A stretch of 64,000 bases of DNA from Rhizobium rhizogenes (GTDB lineage Bacteria; Pseudomonadota; Alphaproteobacteria; Rhizobiales; Rhizobiaceae). Under the pieces are notes generated by a model. It ran no database searches, had not been told where the DNA came from, and saw nothing but the letters and a program-made list of their open reading frames with translations. The stretch spans positions 682,001 to 746,000 of the forward strand of contig NZ_CP019701.2 of assembly GCF_002005205.3 (NCBI RefSeq). The letters are read 5' to 3'. Positions within the stretch are counted from its first letter, which is position 1. The number at the start of each line of letters is the position of its first letter. Shown piece by piece: positions 24,368-33,935 of this stretch. The position numbers were made by a program, and so were the translations under genes.

Positions 24368-24760
24368 ATGGCCCGCGTCACAGTTGAAGATTGCATTGAT
24401 AAAGTAGACAACCGTTTCGAGCTGGTTCTTCTCGCCAGCCATCGTGCGCGCCAGATTTCTCAAGGGTCCTCCATCACGGTTGACCGCGACAACGACAAGA
24501 ACCCGGTCGTGGCGCTGCGCGAAATCGCCGACGAGACGCTGTCTCCCGACGATCTGAAGGAAGACCTCATCCACTCGCTGCAGAAGCACGTGGAAGTGGA
24601 CGAGCCCGAGCCCGATCCGGTCACGCTTGCCGCCTCCGCCATTGCCGATGGCGAAGAGGACGACCAGCCGGAAACCGTTACTTTCGACCAGATGTCGGAA
24701 GAAGAACTGCTGGCCGGTATCGAAGGCCTTGTGCCGCCGGAAAAAAATGACGATTATTGA
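24368..24760 (+). CDS. rpoZ: RNA polymerase omega subunit
   Basis: This 130-residue protein starts [20 protein letters not shown] and has the conserved ASHRARQIS segment of omega, which supports beta' folding and ppGpp binding at the beta'-omega interface. The alphaproteobacterial form is longer than in E. coli (91 residues) because of an acidic C-terminal tail, seen here from about residue 76. It stands directly before rsh (133 bp), the usual arrangement. Confidence 0.96.
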   Translation: MARVTVEDCIDKVDNRFELVLLASHRARQISQGSSITVDRDNDKNPVVALREIADETLSPDDLKEDLIHSLQKHVEVDEPEPDPVTLAASAIADGEEDDQPETVTFDQMSEEELLAGIEGLVPPEKNDDY

Positions 24761-24892
24761 TAGGATTTTATGATGCCTTTGGCAGGCGGCGGTTACCGTC
24801 TGTCAATAGTTGCCGTCATAATCTGATCCCTATTGATGCAGCATTGTGCGCCGACCCTCAGGTTGGCGCGCTTTCTTTTTGTGGAATATCGC

Positions 24893-27127
24893 ATGATGCG
24901 GCAATACGAACTCGTCGAGCGGGTTCAAAAATATAAACCGGATGCGAATGAGGCCCTGCTGAACAAGGCCTATGTTTACGCGATGCAGAAACATGGCCAG
25001 CAGAAGCGGGCCAATGGCGACCCCTATATTTCGCATCCGCTGGAAGTTGCCGCGATCCTCACCGAAATGCATCTCGACGAATCGACCATCGCGGTGGCGC
25101 TGCTGCACGATACGATCGAGGACACCACCGCCACCCGTGCCGAAATCGACGAACTCTTCGGCGAGGATATCGGCCGGCTGGTGGAAGGGCTGACCAAGCT
25201 CAAGAAGCTCGATCTCGTTACCCGCAAGGCCAAGCAGGCGGAAAACCTGCGCAAGCTGCTGCTCGCCATTTCCGACGACGTGCGCGTTCTTCTCGTGAAA
25301 CTCGCCGACCGCCTGCACAATATGCGTACCATGGAATATATGCCGGCCGACAAGCGCAGCCGCATTTCCGAGGAGACGATGGAAATCTATGCGCCGCTCG
25401 CCGGCCGCATGGGCATGCAGGACATGCGCGACGAGCTGGAGGACCTGTCCTTCCGTTATCTCAACCCGGAAGCCTATGAGACGGTGACCAACCGCCTGCA
25501 GGAACTGGAAACGCGCAATGAGGGCCTCATCAAGAAGATTGAGGACGAGCTGCGCGAACTGCTGGTGGCCAACGGCCTCATCGGCGCGGGCGTCAAGGGG
25601 CGCCAGAAGAAGCCCTATTCGGTGTTCCGCAAGATGCAGTCGAAGTCGCTCTCTTTTGAGCAGCTTTCGGATGTCTACGGTTTCCGTATTCTGGTGGACG
25701 ACATTCCCTCCTGCTATCGGGCGCTCGGCATCGTGCATACCCGCTGGCGGGTGGTGCCCGGCCGCTTCAAGGATTATATCTCCACCCCGAAGCAGAACGA
25801 CTATCGCTCCATTCACACCACCATCGTCGGCCCGTCGCGCCAGCGTATCGAGCTGCAGATCCGCACCAAGCGCATGCACGAGATCGCCGAATTCGGCATC
25901 GCCGCCCATGCGCTTTACAAGGATGGCGAAAACGGGGAGGGCGATCTGCTCTCGCCGGAATCGAACGCCTATTCCTGGCTGCGTCATACCATCGAATCGC
26001 TGGCCGAAGGCGACAGCCCGGAAGAATTCCTCGAGCACACCAAGCTCGAACTCTTTCAGGACCAGGTGTTCTGCTTCACGCCCAAGGGCAAGCTGATTGC
26101 CCTGCCGCGTGGCGCCACCCCCATCGATTTCGCCTATGCGGTGCACACCAATATCGGTGACACCACGGTTGGCGCCAAGATCAACGGGCGGATCATGCCG
26201 CTCGTCACCCGGCTCAACAATGGCGACGAGGTGGAAATCATCCGCTCCGGCGTGCAGGTGCCGCCCGCCGCCTGGGAAGAGGTTGTCGTGACCGGCAAGG
26301 CCCGCTCGGCCATCCGCCGCGCCACCCGCATGGCCATCCGCAAGCAATATTCCGGCCTCGGTTATCGCATTCTGGAACGCACCTTCGAGCGCGCCGGCAA
26401 GGCTTTCTCGCGGGAAGCGCTGAAGCCCGTGCTGCATCGTCTGGCGCAGAAGGATGTCGAAGACGCCATCGCCGCCGTCGGTCGCGGTGAGGTCTCCTCG
26501 CTCGATGTGCTGCGCGCGGTCTATCCGGATTATCAGGATGAGCGCGTGACGGTGAAGATGACCGGCGACGATGGCTGGTTCAACATGCGCAGCGCCTCCG
26601 GCATGGTCTTCAAGATTCCCGGCAAGTCGCGCTCGGTGCTTGAGGACGATGGCGCGGCCGAGATGCTTGATGGACCCGACCCACTGCCGATCCGTGGCCT
26701 TTCCGGCAATGTCGATGTGCATTTCGGTGCCGCCGGCGCCGTTCCGGGAGACCGCATCGTCGGCATCATGGAAAAAGGCAAGGGCATCACCATCTATCCC
26801 ATTCAGGCGCCGGCGCTGCAACGCTTCGACGATGAACCGGAGCGCTGGATCGATGTGCGCTGGGATCTCGATGAGGCGAACAAGTCGCGCTTCATGGCGC
26901 GGGTGATGATCAATGCGCTGAACGAGCCGGGCACGCTCGCCTCTGTCGCGCAATCGATCGCGACGCTGGATGTCAATATTCGCGGCCTGAACATGGTCCG
27001 CATCGGCACTGACTTTTCCGAGCTGGCGCTGGATGTCGAAGTCTGGGATCTCAGGCAGCTGAACCAGCTCCTGTCGCAGCTGAAGGATCTCGACTGCGTA
27101 TCAACTGTGGCGCGTGCCTTCGATTGA
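24893..27127 (+). CDS. rsh: Bifunctional (p)ppGpp synthetase/hydrolase RelA/SpoT (Rsh)
   Basis: This 744-residue protein has the complete long-RSH layout: HD hydrolase (about 30-150, LLHDTIEDT with H72-D73, KLADRLHNMRTM), synthetase (about 230-350, YGFRILVDD, and RFKDYISTPKQNDYRSIHTT), TGS (about 390-450, CFTPKGKLIALPRGATPIDF), a helical region and a C-terminal ACT domain. The RFKD motif in the synthetase is the RxKD form seen in bifunctional enzymes rather than the ExDD of synthetase-only RelA. It makes and degrades the stringent alarmone. The start is ATG 24893 or 24896; the frame from 24833 lacks support. The long antisense frame is a shadow. Confidence 0.96.
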   Translation: MMRQYELVERVQKYKPDANEALLNKAYVYAMQKHGQQKRANGDPYISHPLEVAAILTEMHLDESTIAVALLHDTIEDTTATRAEIDELFGEDIGRLVEGLTKLKKLDLVTRKAKQAENLRKLLLAISDDVRVLLVKLADRLHNMRTMEYMPADKRSRISEETMEIYAPLAGRMGMQDMRDELEDLSFRYLNPEAYETVTNRLQELETRNEGLIKKIEDELRELLVANGLIGAGVKGRQKKPYSVFRKMQSKSLSFEQLSDVYGFRILVDDIPSCYRALGIVHTRWRVVPGRFKDYISTPKQNDYRSIHTTIVGPSRQRIELQIRTKRMHEIAEFGIAAHALYKDGENGEGDLLSPESNAYSWLRHTIESLAEGDSPEEFLEHTKLELFQDQVFCFTPKGKLIALPRGATPIDFAYAVHTNIGDTTVGAKINGRIMPLVTRLNNGDEVEIIRSGVQVPPAAWEEVVVTGKARSAIRRATRMAIRKQYSGLGYRILERTFERAGKAFSREALKPVLHRLAQKDVEDAIAAVGRGEVSSLDVLRAVYPDYQDERVTVKMTGDDGWFNMRSASGMVFKIPGKSRSVLEDDGAAEMLDGPDPLPIRGLSGNVDVHFGAAGAVPGDRIVGIMEKGKGITIYPIQAPALQRFDDEPERWIDVRWDLDEANKSRFMARVMINALNEPGTLASVAQSIATLDVNIRGLNMVRIGTDFSELALDVEVWDLRQLNQLLSQLKDLDCVSTVARAFD

Positions 27128-27153
27128 GGCATTTTTAGACGATCCCGCAACTC

Positions 27154-27196
27154 AAAAGGCCGTTGTTATGCATTGAATGCATGGCAGCGGCCTTTT
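27154..27196 (+). terminator. Intrinsic terminator after rsh
   Basis: AAAAGGCCG/CGGCCTTTT outer stem with an inner ATGCAT-TGA-ATGCAT hairpin, ending in a short T-run, 26 bp after the rsh stop. Confidence 0.75.
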
Positions 27197-27324
27197 CCTG
27201 TCTCTGGTCGCGGAGGCGGTTTGCGACTATTTTCCTCTCAGAAATTGAAGAGAAGGAAACGCGGCGTGCCGGTGGAACAACACCGATGAGAAACGCCGGT
27301 TCCAAACCGAAAGGACCGAAAATC

Positions 27325-27471
27325 ATGTTTACTCCGCTTCGCAAGATCGCCCGTGCCGTTCGTGGCAAGACCACGCAGGAACGCGAATTCGAATATCTCA
27401 GCGGCTCGGTATCGAATGTCGACCTTGAGTTCCGCCAGCGCGAAATCGACCGCGGCCTGTTCCGCCGGTAA
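27325..27471 (+). CDS. DUF3563 family small protein, 48 aa
   Basis: The protein opens MFTPLRKIARAVRGKTTQER and ends DLEFRQREIDRGLFRR. The pattern of a basic N-terminus, E-Y-L-S, and a charged DLExRxRExDRG end is that of DUF3563, a family of about 50 residues in alpha- and betaproteobacteria with no known role. The start ATG 27325 has AAAGGAC upstream; longer frames are not supported. It is likely an independent transcript after the rsh terminator. Confidence 0.75.
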   Translation: MFTPLRKIARAVRGKTTQEREFEYLSGSVSNVDLEFRQREIDRGLFRR

Positions 27472-27912
27472 TGCGCCCAGCGCATGGCAGCCCATCGCCA
27501 TGCGTATGAGACTTGGAGGGTGCGCGGCTGTTGTTGGCACGCTCGTCCCTGTGTCTTGCAAAACTATGTGAATGCACGCTTCAAGCGGTTGTCCCAAACT
27601 GGTTGACCAATACGCCGCAAAAAAATCCCGGTTCAGTCCCCTGTCGCAATAGACGACACTAAATTGGGACTGATATCGAAGGCTTGATATTCACTGTATT
27701 CGTGACATCCCGCGTCCGTCATGCCGGGCTTGATCCGGCATCCAGCCCGCCCGAGTCCTTGGGCGGGAAAGAGTCTTCTCGCCGCGCAGACTCGCGTCGG
27801 CTGGATTCCGGCTCAAGGCCGGAATGACGGAAGAGGAGAATACACCTGCAAAAGACCCTGCGTCGTCTATGATGCTCTTGGCGCGGCCCGGGCGATGAAA
27901 TAGACTGCCCCC
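27472..27912. other. 441-bp intergenic region
   Basis: No gene is supported. It holds the family B repeat at 27716-27830 and otherwise nothing recognisable. Confidence 0.5.
27716..27830. repeat. Palindromic intergenic repeat, family B (copy 3)
   Basis: CGTCATGCCGGGCTTGATCC and GGCTCAAGGCCGGAATGACG arms, with CCGCCCGAGTCCTTGGGCGG in the middle. It is closest to copies at 3789 and 21552. Confidence 0.85.
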
Positions 27913-28491
27913 ATGCCGTTTCGCCGCCGTGAACCCATTGGTTTTTCAGAGAAGATTCGCGACCTCTTCTGGCCGCGCACGGGTTTTTCGCGTTCGCTGC
28001 GCTATATGAAGCTGCGTTTGCTCAGGCTTTCCGCCTCTCCGCATTCGGTCGCCGCTGGTGTCGCGCTTGGTATCGGCGTGGCATGGACGCCCTTTCTTGG
28101 TGTTCATATCATCATCGCCATGGCGCTCGGTTTCCTCATGCGGGTCAATCTCGTCGCCGCGGCGCTTGGAACCACCTTTGCCAATCCGCTGACATTTCCC
28201 TTCATCTGGGCGTCCACCTGGGAACTCGGGCATTTCATCCTTGGGCGGCAGCAGACGGCAAGTGCGGCGCATGTGGATTTCGTGGCGCTGTTCAGCCATC
28301 TCGAATTCCGGCAGATATGGACGCCGGTCCTGGAACCCATGACCATCGGCGCCGTGTTTCCTGCCGTCATCAGCGCGGTCATCGCCTATATCGCCGTCTA
28401 CGGCCTCATCAGCGGCTTCCAGCGGCGCAAGATGGAAAATCTCGCGCAGCGTGCCGCCAACAGGAATGCTTCTCTGGAGATGTTGAAATGA
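27913..28491 (+). CDS. DUF2062 membrane protein
   Basis: This 192-residue protein has a basic N-terminus (about 1-40), then hydrophobic stretches [40 protein letters not shown] and a C-terminal pair around residues 140-175. [20 protein letters not shown] and [13 protein letters not shown] are DUF2062 hallmarks. Role unknown; it is an inner membrane protein. Its TGA overlaps the acpS ATG (ATGA), so the two are translationally coupled. Confidence 0.85.
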   Translation: MPFRRREPIGFSEKIRDLFWPRTGFSRSLRYMKLRLLRLSASPHSVAAGVALGIGVAWTPFLGVHIIIAMALGFLMRVNLVAAALGTTFANPLTFPFIWASTWELGHFILGRQQTASAAHVDFVALFSHLEFRQIWTPVLEPMTIGAVFPAVISAVIAYIAVYGLISGFQRRKMENLAQRAANRNASLEMLK

Positions 28492-28892
28492 TCATTGGAT
28501 TGGGCAGCGACCTGATCGATATTCGCCGTGTTGAAAAGTCGATCGAGCGTTTTGGTGAACGCTTCACGCATCGCTGTTTCACCGATATAGAGCGCGCCAA
28601 ATCCGATGGCCGCAAGAACCGCGCGGCTTCCTATGCCAAGCGTTTTGCCGCCAAGGAGGCCTGCTCCAAGGCGCTCGGAACCGGCCTTGCGAACGGTGTC
28701 TTCTGGAAGGATATGGGCGTCGTCAACCTGCCGGGCGGCAGGCCGACAATGGTGCTGACCAATGGCGCAGGGGAAAGACTGGCGGCCATGCTGCCCGCCG
28801 GCCACCGCGCCAATATCCACCTGACGATCACGGATGACTATCCTTATGCTCAGGCATTTGTGATTATCGAAGCGCTGCCCGTGAACGGTTGA
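28488..28892 (+). CDS. acpS: Holo-[acyl-carrier-protein] synthase
   Basis: This 134-residue protein has the AcpS signature: [20 protein letters not shown] with the Mg-binding Asp, and [19 protein letters not shown] with the second acidic ligand (FAAKEA). It transfers 4'-phosphopantetheine from CoA to a serine of acyl carrier protein. Length is usual. ATG 28488 overlaps the DUF2062 stop. It is followed 209 bp later by lepB, as in other rhizobia. Confidence 0.95.
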   Translation: MIIGLGSDLIDIRRVEKSIERFGERFTHRCFTDIERAKSDGRKNRAASYAKRFAAKEACSKALGTGLANGVFWKDMGVVNLPGGRPTMVLTNGAGERLAAMLPAGHRANIHLTITDDYPYAQAFVIIEALPVNG

Positions 28893-29101
28893 GGCCCGGG
28901 GTCGCCGCATTGGCGGTCTATTTGCACCGGTGTTATAGAAGCGCTTCCCTTCGGGCTGGAAAGGTTCTAGAGAAGTCGCAGAAATATGAAAGCGTTGCCG
29001 GCTGCGTGAAACAGCTTCACCCGCCGCAGGCGCGACGAAACAACGGCCCGGATGCTCCCTCATGATCGGAGAAGCCGGGAAACAATCAGGCAGGTCTTTA
29101 A

Positions 29102-29848
29102 GTGTCCGAAAAAGCTGAAAAGAAGCAGAACGCCCTCTGGGAGAACGTCAAGGTCATCATTCAGGCGCTGCTGCTGGCCATGGTCATCCGCACCGTGCTG
29201 TTTCAGCCCTTCACCATCCCGTCCGGCTCGATGATGCCGACGCTTCTGGTGGGCGACTATCTTTTCGTCAACAAGTTCTCCTACGGCTATTCGAAATATT
29301 CGCTGCCTTTCTCGCCGAACCTGTTTTCGGGCCGCATTCTCGAATTCAGCAAGCCGAAGCGCGGCGATGTCGTGGTCTTCCGCCTGCCGCCCAATCCCGA
29401 GGTCGATTACATCAAGCGTCTGGTCGGCCTGCCGGGTGATCGTGTTCAGATGATGAACGGTGTGCTGTTCATCAACGGCCAGCCGGTGCCGAAGCAGCCC
29501 GATGGCACTTTCACTTCCGATTACCGTGCCGATCCGGGCGCCAATGTGCCGGTCTTCCGCGAAACGCTCGACAATGGCGTCACCTACGACACACTTGACC
29601 AGTCGCCGGACTCGCGCGGCGACAACACCCGGGAATTCCTGGTGCCGGAAGGCCATTATTTCATGATGGGCGACAACAGAGACAATTCGCTCGACAGCCG
29701 CTTCGATGTCGGTTTCGTGCCGGAGGAAAACCTGATCGGCCGCGCCAGCGTCATCTTCTTCTCGCTGGGCAACGACACGCCGTTCAGCCGCATTTGGGAG
29801 TGGCCGGCCAACATGCGTTGGGACCGCCTCTTCAAGGTTGTGGAATGA
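29102..29848 (+). CDS. lepB: Signal peptidase I
   Basis: This 248-residue protein has one N-terminal membrane anchor (about 17-37), the catalytic Ser43 in PSGSMMPTLL, Lys105 in DYIKRLVGLPGDR, and the conserved GDNRDNSLDSR box near the C-terminus. It removes signal peptides on the periplasmic face of the inner membrane. The start is GTG 29102. Its stop overlaps the rnc start (ATGA). Confidence 0.96.
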   Translation: MSEKAEKKQNALWENVKVIIQALLLAMVIRTVLFQPFTIPSGSMMPTLLVGDYLFVNKFSYGYSKYSLPFSPNLFSGRILEFSKPKRGDVVVFRLPPNPEVDYIKRLVGLPGDRVQMMNGVLFINGQPVPKQPDGTFTSDYRADPGANVPVFRETLDNGVTYDTLDQSPDSRGDNTREFLVPEGHYFMMGDNRDNSLDSRFDVGFVPEENLIGRASVIFFSLGNDTPFSRIWEWPANMRWDRLFKVVE

Positions 29849-30558
29849 GCAAGACCAAGCCGCTTTCGACGGACGAGATTTCCCGTCTGGAAGCGTTGAT
29901 CGGATATGAGTTCAAGGAAAAGGCCCGGCTGGACCGGGCCTTGACCCATGCCAGCGCCCGCTCGGCAGCGGCCGGCAATTACGAGCGGCTGGAGTTTCTG
30001 GGCGACCGTGTCCTCGGTCTCTGCGTTGCCGAATTGCTGTTCTCCACCTTCCGCAACGCCACCGAAGGCGAGCTTTCGGTCCGTCTGAACCAGCTCGTCA
30101 GCGCCGAATCCTGCGCCGCGATCGGCGACGAGATGGGCCTGCATAATTTTATCCGCACCGGCTCGGATGTGAAGAAACTGACCGGCAAGGCGATGCTCAA
30201 CGTGCGCGCCGATGTGGTCGAAAGCCTGATCGCCACCATCTATCTGGATGGCGGTCTGGAGGCGTCGCGCAAATTCATCCTGAAATACTGGCAAAGCCGG
30301 GCCACAAGCGTGGATGCCGGGCGGCGTGACGCCAAGACGGAATTGCAGGAATGGGCGCATGCCAGATTTGCGACCACGCCCTCTTACCGGGTTGACGATC
30401 GCTCCGGACCGGATCACGATCCCCGCTTCACCGTGACGGTGGAAATTCCCGGCGTGAAGCCGGAAACCGGCGTGGAGCGCTCAAAGCGCGCGGCCGAACA
30501 GGTGGCGGCGACACGGTTGCTGGAGCGCGAAGGCGTCTGGCAGAAATCCTCCACCTGA
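29845..30558 (+). CDS. rnc: Ribonuclease III
   Basis: This 237-residue protein has the RNase III signature YERLEFLGDRVLGL (about residues 45-58), the metal-binding acidic residues in DVVESLIATIYLDGG and a C-terminal double-stranded RNA-binding domain (about 162-232, ELQEWAHARF ... SKRAAEQVAATRLL). It cuts double-stranded RNA in rRNA and mRNA processing. ATG 29845 overlaps the lepB stop; an upstream frame is rejected. Confidence 0.96.
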   Translation: MSKTKPLSTDEISRLEALIGYEFKEKARLDRALTHASARSAAAGNYERLEFLGDRVLGLCVAELLFSTFRNATEGELSVRLNQLVSAESCAAIGDEMGLHNFIRTGSDVKKLTGKAMLNVRADVVESLIATIYLDGGLEASRKFILKYWQSRATSVDAGRRDAKTELQEWAHARFATTPSYRVDDRSGPDHDPRFTVTVEIPGVKPETGVERSKRAAEQVAATRLLEREGVWQKSST

Positions 30559-30636
30559 GACTGAGTGCCCGAACGGGTGCTGAAATCGAGCGCATGGCGG
30601 ACCCTTTGGCCGCATGTTGAATACCTCTGACCTTGA

Positions 30637-31587
30637 ATGGATATCATGACCGATCACGAAAACCCCGCCATCCCTGGCGAAGATGCAGCCCTTCCGACCC
30701 GCTCCGGCTTCGTCGCCCTCATCGGCCCGACCAATGCCGGCAAGTCGACGCTGGTGAACCGGCTGGTGGGCGCCAAGGTTTCGATCGTCAGCCACAAGGT
30801 GCAGACGACGCGCGCCGTGATGCGCGGCATCGCCATTCACGACAATGCCCAGATCGTTTTCATGGACACGCCCGGCATCTTCAAGCCGCGCCGCCGGCTC
30901 GACCGCGCCATGGTCACCTCCGCCTGGGGCGGCGCGAAGGACGCGGACCTCATCCTGTTGCTGATCGACAGCGAACGCGGCCTGAAGGGCGATGCGGAAA
31001 CCATTCTTGAAGGTCTGAAGGATGTTCCGCAGAAGAAAATCCTCTGCCTCAACAAGATCGACCAGGTGAAGCGCGAGGACCTTCTGAAGCTCGCCGCCGC
31101 CGCCAACGAGACAGTCGCTTTCGACCGCACCTTCATGATCTCGGCGACCAACGGTTCGGGCTGCGAGGACCTGATGAACTATCTGGCCGCCGAACTGCCG
31201 GAAGGCCCATGGTATTACCCGGAAGACCAGATTTCCGACCTGCCGATGCGCCAGCTCGCCGCCGAAATCACCCGCGAGAAACTGTTCCTGCGCCTGCATC
31301 AGGAGCTTCCCTACGCCTCGCATGTCGAGACGGAAAAGTGGGAAGAACGCAAGGACGGCTCCGTGCGCATCGAGCAGGTGATCTATGTCGAGCGCGACAG
31401 CCAGAAGAAGATTGCACTCGGCAAGAACGGCGATGCGATCAAGGCCATTTCCACCGCCTCGCGCAAGGAGCTGTCGGAAATCCTCGAACAGCCCGTTCAT
31501 CTCTTCCTGTTCGTCAAGGTGCGCGAGAACTGGGGCGACGACCCCGAGCGCTTCCGTGAAATGGGTCTGGAATTCCCGCGGGGGTAA
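30637..31587 (+). CDS. era: GTPase Era
   Basis: This 316-residue protein has G1 GPTNAGKST, G3 DTPGI, G4 NKID and G5-like SATNGSG motifs, then a C-terminal KH domain (about 225-300, with EKWEERKDGSVRIEQVIYVE and IGKNGDAIKAIS-like ALGKNGDAIKAIS). Era binds 16S rRNA near its 3' end during 30S maturation. Starts at 30637 and 30646 (MTDHENP) are both possible; neither has a strong ribosome binding site. It follows rnc after 78 bp. Confidence 0.95.
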   Translation: MDIMTDHENPAIPGEDAALPTRSGFVALIGPTNAGKSTLVNRLVGAKVSIVSHKVQTTRAVMRGIAIHDNAQIVFMDTPGIFKPRRRLDRAMVTSAWGGAKDADLILLLIDSERGLKGDAETILEGLKDVPQKKILCLNKIDQVKREDLLKLAAAANETVAFDRTFMISATNGSGCEDLMNYLAAELPEGPWYYPEDQISDLPMRQLAAEITREKLFLRLHQELPYASHVETEKWEERKDGSVRIEQVIYVERDSQKKIALGKNGDAIKAISTASRKELSEILEQPVHLFLFVKVRENWGDDPERFREMGLEFPRG

Positions 31588-31629
31588 CGCGCAGGCGCGA
31601 TATGCGCGATGCGAAAACACACCCGCTTT

Positions 31630-31660
31630 CGTCATTCCGGCTCAAGGCCGGAATGACGGG
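31630..31660. repeat. Half of a family B palindrome (copy 4)
   Basis: CGTCATTCCGGCTCAAGGCC plus GGAATGACGGG is a single self-complementary arm pair without the central module. It suggests the element is built of modules that can be lost. The rest of the era-crp gap shows nothing else. Confidence 0.75.
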
Positions 31661-31844
31661 TGGAAATGTCGCGAACCAACGCGAACGTCGAGGTTGCCCA
31701 AGCCCTTCGTTTTTATGTGTTCGAGGGGGAACGCGACGCAATCCTTGAACGATCTGAATATCTTCACCTCCATCGGGAACCGAATAGGTTCGGGCGGGTT
31801 GTTCCAAAACAATTGGGCGCAACCTTTTTCGATGACGGATATTC

Positions 31845-32597
31845 ATGTCGCCAAAAAAACCGAACGGAATTTCCACCACCCCGTGCCAGCAATGTCCCCT
31901 GCGCGACCTGCCGCATTTCCGGGATTTTTCCTCCTCCGAACTCGATTTTGTCTCGCGTTTCAAGACGGGCGAACTTGCGGTGGAAAGCGGCTCGGTCATT
32001 TTGATGGAAGGCTCGCACAGCGCCCATCTTTACACCGTTTTGCAGGGCTGGGCTTTCCGTTACAAAACGCTGGAGGACGGCAGGCGGCAGATACTCAACT
32101 ATGTCATGCCGGGCGATCTCGTCGGTCTTCAGGGCACGGTGATGGGGGAAATGCAGCATTCGGTGGAGGCGCTCTCGCCGGTGACGCTCTGCGTCTTCGA
32201 GCGGTCCCGCCTCAACAACCTCTTCACCGATCACCCGACACTTGCCTATGACCTGACCTGGATCGCGGCAAGCGAGGAGCGCATGCTCGACAGCCATCTT
32301 CTCAGCATCGGCCGGCGCACCGCCCTGGAGCGTGCCGCCTATCTGATCGCGTTTCTTTATCGCAAGGCGAAAGCGGTCAATCTCATCCCCGGCGAAACAC
32401 CGATCCCGGTCACCCAGCAGCATGTGGCCGACACACTCGGCCTCTCCATCGTTCACACCAATAAAACCCTGAGAAAGCTGGTCGATCGCCGCCTCATCCG
32501 CTGGACGGACAAGGGCTGTCTGGTGCTCGATGATGCGGGGCTTAGCCATGTGGCAGGGTGGGAGAGCGACGAGAAACGGCAAAGGCCCTTCATCTGA
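31845..32597 (+). CDS. Crp/Fnr family transcriptional regulator
   Basis: This 250-residue protein has a cyclic-nucleotide-binding-like beta barrel (about 30-140, with GSVILMEGSHSAHLYTVLQG) and a C-terminal winged helix (about 165-235, TQQHVADTLGLSIVHTNKTL with the recognition helix). The N-terminus has CQQC at 14-17 and two further single Cys, at roughly 113 and 225. The FNR four-Cys arrangement for an iron-sulfur cluster is not clearly present, so the effector is unknown. It sits between era and recO on the same strand, followed by a response regulator, and is probably not part of their operon. Confidence 0.88.
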   Translation: MSPKKPNGISTTPCQQCPLRDLPHFRDFSSSELDFVSRFKTGELAVESGSVILMEGSHSAHLYTVLQGWAFRYKTLEDGRRQILNYVMPGDLVGLQGTVMGEMQHSVEALSPVTLCVFERSRLNNLFTDHPTLAYDLTWIAASEERMLDSHLLSIGRRTALERAAYLIAFLYRKAKAVNLIPGETPIPVTQQHVADTLGLSIVHTNKTLRKLVDRRLIRWTDKGCLVLDDAGLSHVAGWESDEKRQRPFI

Positions 32598-32734
32598 TCT
32601 TCCTTTGACATGTCTTTTTTAAATGACGGTGGGGCCGTAATTTGCGACTCCTGTCGTGATATCTCACTGCGGAATCATTTCGGAGATCGCGGCTTCGAGC
32701 CTGACGGCTCTCTCATTTAGGAAGAAGAAAACAT

Positions 32735-33112
32735 ATGGTGCCACAACGGGTTATCATCGTTGAGGATGAATATCTGGTGGCGCTTGATGTCGAGGCGGTT
32801 CTCCAGTCCATGGGGGTGGAAACCATCACCATCGCCACGACGCTTGCGCAGGCAAGGGAGGCCGCCGGACAGGATGTTGCGGATTGCGTGCTTCTCGATG
32901 TCAGCCTCTCCGATGGCAAGAGTTACGATTTTGCCCGTGAGCTGCGCGCGGCGGGCATTCCCTTCGGTTTCGTCAGCGGCTACGGCGATACGACGGGCTT
33001 TCCGGAAGACCTGATGCATGCCCCCTTGCTTGGCAAGCCTTTCGGCGAAAACGAAATCGTCGGTTTTGTCCTTGGTCTGGTCGGTACGGACAGGGATGCC
33101 GTAAAAGAATAA
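32735..33112 (+). CDS. Single-domain response regulator (receiver)
   Basis: This 125-residue protein is a stand-alone REC domain: IIVEDEYLVALDVEAVL with the acidic pocket, DCVLLDVSLSDGKS with the phospho-acceptor Asp, FVSGYGD in the Thr/Ser position and LLGKPFGENEIV with the conserved Lys. It has no output domain and must work through protein contacts or as a phosphate sink. No histidine kinase is adjacent. It begins 138 bp after the Crp/Fnr gene. GAAGAAGAAA precedes the start. Confidence 0.88.
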   Translation: MVPQRVIIVEDEYLVALDVEAVLQSMGVETITIATTLAQAREAAGQDVADCVLLDVSLSDGKSYDFARELRAAGIPFGFVSGYGDTTGFPEDLMHAPLLGKPFGENEIVGFVLGLVGTDRDAVKE

Positions 33113-33168
33113 CGTTTCGCCGCCAGATCGGTTATGGTGGGGCTTGAATCGAAATTCGGACAGGTTTC

Positions 33169-33933
33169 ATGCAGTGGCAGGATGAGGCGATCATTCTCGG
33201 CGTCAAACGCCATGGCGAGACGAGCGTCATCGCCGAGGTGATGACCCGTTCGCGTGGCCGCCATCTCGGCATGGTGCGCTCCGGTCGTTCTCGTAGCATG
33301 CAGCCGGTGCTGCAGGCGGGAAACCGGGTGGATGTCGTCTGGCGGGCGCGTCTTGACGACCATCTCGGCGAATATCGCATCGAGCCTCTGCAATTGCGCG
33401 CCGCGCAGCTGATGGAAACGGCGACCGCCGTTTACGGTGTCCAGGCCATGGGCGCTCTTCTCAGGCTTCTGCCGGAGCGTGACCCGCATCCACATCTCTA
33501 TCAGGCGCTCGACATCATCCTCGACAATCTCCGCGATCCGGCCGATGCCGGCGAATTGTTCGTGCGGTTCGAACTCGCCGTCTTGAACGATCTGGGTTTC
33601 GGGCTTGATCTCACCGAATGCGCGGCGACGGGGCTGCGCACCGATCTCATCTATGTATCGCCGAAAACCGGCAGGGCGGTTTGCCGCACGGCAGGCGCGC
33701 CCTATGCGGCCCGGATGCTGTCATTGCCCGCTTTTCTCGGTGAGGGCCAGTCGAAAGCTGCCGATCCCGAAAGCCTCGCGGCGGCCTTCCGCCTGACGGC
33801 CCATTTCCTCAACCGGCATGTCTATGATCCGCGTGGCCTGAGTGAAAACGCCGCCCGCGACGGTTTCGTGCAGGCGGCGCTGAAGGCGCTGCAGCGCAGG
33901 GCATCGCCGCCCGCGCTTGATGAGGCCGTGTAG
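33169..33933 (+). CDS. recO: DNA repair protein RecO
   Basis: This 254-residue protein matches RecO: N-terminal OB-fold ([20 protein letters not shown], about 1-80) then a helical domain. RecO binds single-stranded DNA and SSB and loads RecA through RecFOR. The length is typical. The alphaproteobacterial form lacks the zinc-binding Cys cluster in full; I see only a few Cys ([15 protein letters not shown]). It ends the block that starts at DUF2062. Confidence 0.93.
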   Translation: MQWQDEAIILGVKRHGETSVIAEVMTRSRGRHLGMVRSGRSRSMQPVLQAGNRVDVVWRARLDDHLGEYRIEPLQLRAAQLMETATAVYGVQAMGALLRLLPERDPHPHLYQALDIILDNLRDPADAGELFVRFELAVLNDLGFGLDLTECAATGLRTDLIYVSPKTGRAVCRTAGAPYAARMLSLPAFLGEGQSKAADPESLAAAFRLTAHFLNRHVYDPRGLSENAARDGFVQAALKALQRRASPPALDEAV

Positions 33934-33935
33934 GC

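Noticed and set aside
24830..26953. A 707-codon open frame on the minus strand
   Set aside because: It is fully antisense to rsh, has no domain or sensible composition, and is the usual effect of GC-rich codon bias.
27270..27325. EcfG-like motif before the DUF3563 gene
   Set aside because: GGAAC is followed by CGGTT at the wrong spacing (18), not by CGTT at 16-17.
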